A stretch of 64,000 bases of DNA. Origin: Streptomyces albofaciens JCM 4342 (lineage in GTDB: Bacteria > Actinomycetota > Actinomycetes > Streptomycetales > Streptomycetaceae). Position 1 is the first letter of the stretch, and every line of letters starts with the position of its first letter. The notes beneath the pieces were generated by a model. The model saw only the letters and a program-made list of their open reading frames with translations. It was not told the origin of the DNA and did no database searches. The stretch spans positions 1,860,001 to 1,924,000 of the forward strand of contig NZ_PDCM01000002.1 in the NCBI RefSeq assembly GCF_008634025.1, written 5' to 3'. Below, one piece after another: positions 62,631-64,000 of this stretch. A program made the position numbers and the translations under genes.

Positions 62631-63334
62631 CGGTGACTCAGCACCGTACGGAAGACGAACTGGCCGCGCTCGCCGAGCGGGCCGGACGCGACCTGGAGGA
62701 CGCCTCCCCGTTGGAGATCCTCACCTGGGCCGCCGAGACCTTCGGCAGGCGCTTCTGCGTCACCTCCTCCATGGAGGACGCGGTCGTCGCCCACCTGGCC
62801 TCGCGCGCCTTCCCCGGCGTGGACGTGGTCTTCCTCGACACCGGCTACCACTTCCCCGAGACCATCGGCACCCGCGACGCGGTGGACGCGGTGATGGACG
62901 TCAACGTCATCACCCTCACCCCGCGGCAGACGGTGGCCGAGCAGGACGCCGAGTACGGGCCGAAGCTGCACGACCGCGACCCGGACCTGTGCTGCGCGCT
63001 GCGCAAGGTCAAGCCCCTCGAAGAGGGCCTGGCCGGCTACGACGCCTGGGCGACCGGGCTGCGCCGCGACGAGTCGCCGACCCGCGCGAACACCCCCGTG
63101 GTGGGCTGGGACGCGCGGCGCCGCAAGGTGAAGATCGCGCCGATCGCGCGCTGGACGCAGGACGACGTGGACGCGTACGTGGCCGAACACGGCGTGCTGA
63201 CCAACCCGCTGCTGACCGACGGCTACGCCTCGGTCGGCTGCGCGCCCTGCACCCGGCGGGTGCTGGCGGGCGAGGACGCGCGGGCCGGCCGCTGGGCCGG
63301 CCGCGACAAGACCGAATGCGGGCTGCACGGATGA
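62627..63334 (+). CDS. cysH: Adenylylsulfate (APS) reductase CysH
   Basis: A 235-residue reductase. The nucleotide-binding P-loop-like region is VTSSMEDAVVAHLA, with VDVVFLDTGYHFPET following. Two cysteine pairs are present, CC in DLCCALRKVKPL and CxxC in GCAPCTRRV, which bind the [4Fe-4S] cluster of plant/actinobacterial-type APS reductases. The C-terminal ECGLHG carries the catalytic cysteine. It reduces APS to sulfite with thioredoxin. ATG overlaps the preceding stop. The cluster cysteines argue against PAPS specificity. Confidence 0.93.
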   Translation: MTVTQHRTEDELAALAERAGRDLEDASPLEILTWAAETFGRRFCVTSSMEDAVVAHLASRAFPGVDVVFLDTGYHFPETIGTRDAVDAVMDVNVITLTPRQTVAEQDAEYGPKLHDRDPDLCCALRKVKPLEEGLAGYDAWATGLRRDESPTRANTPVVGWDARRRKVKIAPIARWTQDDVDAYVAEHGVLTNPLLTDGYASVGCAPCTRRVLAGEDARAGRWAGRDKTECGLHG

Positions 63335-63936
63335 GCGGCCCCGGGGTGTCCGGCCACGGTGCGCCGGATCACGAGGACATACAGGACCTTCGGGAGCGGA
63401 AGATGACGGGCGCCACGGTGTGGCTGACCGGACTGCCCAGTGCCGGCAAGACCACGATCGCGTACGCGCTGGCGGAGCGGCTGCGGGGCGAGGGCCACCG
63501 CGTCGAGGTGCTGGACGGTGACGAGATCCGCGAGTTCCTCTCGGCGGGGCTGGGCTTCAGCCGGGAGGACCGGCACACCAACGTGCAGCGCATCGGCTTC
63601 GTCGCCGAACTCCTGGCGAGCAACGGCGTCAAGGCCCTGGTGCCGGTGATCGCGCCGTACGCGAACTCGCGGGAGGCGGTGCGCAAGCGGCACCAGCACG
63701 AGGGCACGCCGTACCTGGAGGTGCACGTCGCCACGCCCGTCGAGGTGTGCTCCGAGCGGGACGTGAAGGGCCTGTACGCGAAGCAGGCGGCCGGTGAGAT
63801 CTCCGGGCTGACCGGCGTCGACGACCCGTACGAGGAGCCCGAGTCACCGGATCTGCGGCTGGTGACGCACGACCGGACCGTGCAGGAGTCCGCGGCGGCG
63901 CTGCACGCGCTGCTCACCGAGAGGGGACTGGCATGA
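63331..63936 (+). CDS. cysC: Adenylylsulfate kinase CysC
   Basis: A 201-residue kinase that phosphorylates APS to PAPS. Walker A GLPSAGKTT, LDGDEIREFLSAGLGFSREDRHTNVQRIGFVAELL and the substrate loop VIAPYANSREAVRKRH are complete. Two starts are possible: ATG 63331 overlaps the cysH stop, and ATG 63403 (MTGATVWLTGL, behind GGGAGCGG) gives the usual family length. The N-terminal extension may not be translated. With an APS-type CysH, PAPS may serve sulfotransferases rather than reduction. Confidence 0.92.
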   Translation: MSGPGVSGHGAPDHEDIQDLRERKMTGATVWLTGLPSAGKTTIAYALAERLRGEGHRVEVLDGDEIREFLSAGLGFSREDRHTNVQRIGFVAELLASNGVKALVPVIAPYANSREAVRKRHQHEGTPYLEVHVATPVEVCSERDVKGLYAKQAAGEISGLTGVDDPYEEPESPDLRLVTHDRTVQESAAALHALLTERGLA

Positions 63937-64000
63937 CGACGGCCGCTGCCGTGAGCGAGAGCGCCGGGGGCTCCGGCGGACCGGGCGGGGGCGGGGACGC
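63933..64000 (+). CDS. Start of the next sulfur gene, probably sulfate adenylyltransferase subunit 2 (CysD)
   Basis: Only about 22 residues are visible (MTTAAAVSESAGGSGGPGGG...), too few to identify. The ATG overlaps the cysC stop (ATGA), as for the other pairs in the operon. In Streptomyces the order sir-cysH-cysC-cysD-cysN is usual, so cysD is expected. Confidence 0.5.
   Translation, partial: MTTAAAVSESAGGSGGPGGGGD

Overview
The window is a contiguous piece of an actinomycete chromosome, almost certainly Streptomyces. It has very high G+C, third-position G/C bias in every convincing gene, frequent GTG and TTG starts, 1-4 base stop/start overlaps (ATGA, GTGA, TGATG), F420-dependent oxidoreductases, an FhuF reductase behind a DmdR/DtxR-type iron box, and the pcaIJFHGBL gene order. 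I see no rRNA, tRNA, CRISPR array, insertion sequence, prophage or attachment site. Most of the window reads as ordinary metabolic and regulatory chromosome.

Layout. 1-2.6 kb: the N-terminal part of an MgtA-type Mg2+ P-type ATPase with a long leader holding a structured 15-codon ORF. 2.7-5.9 kb: an endonuclease/exonuclease/phosphatase protein, then an HxlR regulator divergent from an MFS exporter. 5.7-14.6 kb: a purine catabolism block, with three xanthine dehydrogenase subunits, a purine permease and XdhC on the minus strand, divergent from a PucR regulator. 15-24 kb: mixed genes (TPR protein, methyltransferase, GntR regulator, FhuF, DUF2637 membrane protein, RsbW-like ATPase, PoxB, PP2C-like protein). 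24-30 kb: DUF456, an Ada-AlkA fusion, rsgA with its own short leader ORF, a TetR/STAS divergent pair and an F420-dependent oxidoreductase. 30.4-37.2 kb: a co-oriented stress-like cassette (alcohol dehydrogenase, SDR, HAD phosphatase, second pyruvate oxidase, membrane protein, small Rho-N-like protein, LigD-type phosphoesterase). 37.2-38.4 kb: an XRE/methionine aminopeptidase pair.

38.4-48.8 kb holds the aromatic block. An eight-gene minus-strand unit (pcaI-pcaJ-pcaF-pcaH-pcaG-pcaB-pcaL-pobA) takes 4-hydroxybenzoate through protocatechuate to succinyl-CoA and acetyl-CoA. It is divergent from a double-length IclR-IclR regulator across a perfect palindrome. A half-length MFS gene just beyond, at 49.7-50.4 kb, looks like the relic of its transporter. 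48.8-60.2 kb is again mixed: Mrr-like nuclease, LPXTG protein, ArsR/MFS pair, YihY/AidB pair, GAF regulator, a second LLM oxidoreductase, an orphan protein and a GNAT. 60.4-64 kb begins an assimilatory sulfate reduction operon (cysteine-type leader peptide, sulfite reductase, small zinc ribbon, cysH, cysC, start of probable cysD).

The most unusual things are not classical genes. Two very short ORFs, upstream of mgtA and rsgA, have near-perfect Shine-Dalgarno sequences that are complementary to codons inside the same ORF, and the rsgA one is followed by a strong hairpin. Both look like translation-dependent switches. Other recurring oddities are genes that run antisense into convergent neighbours after apparent loss of a stop codon, in-frame GC-rich minisatellites inside enzymes, and several proteins that keep their fold but have lost a catalytic or phosphorylation residue (PP2C-like, AlkA, STAS).
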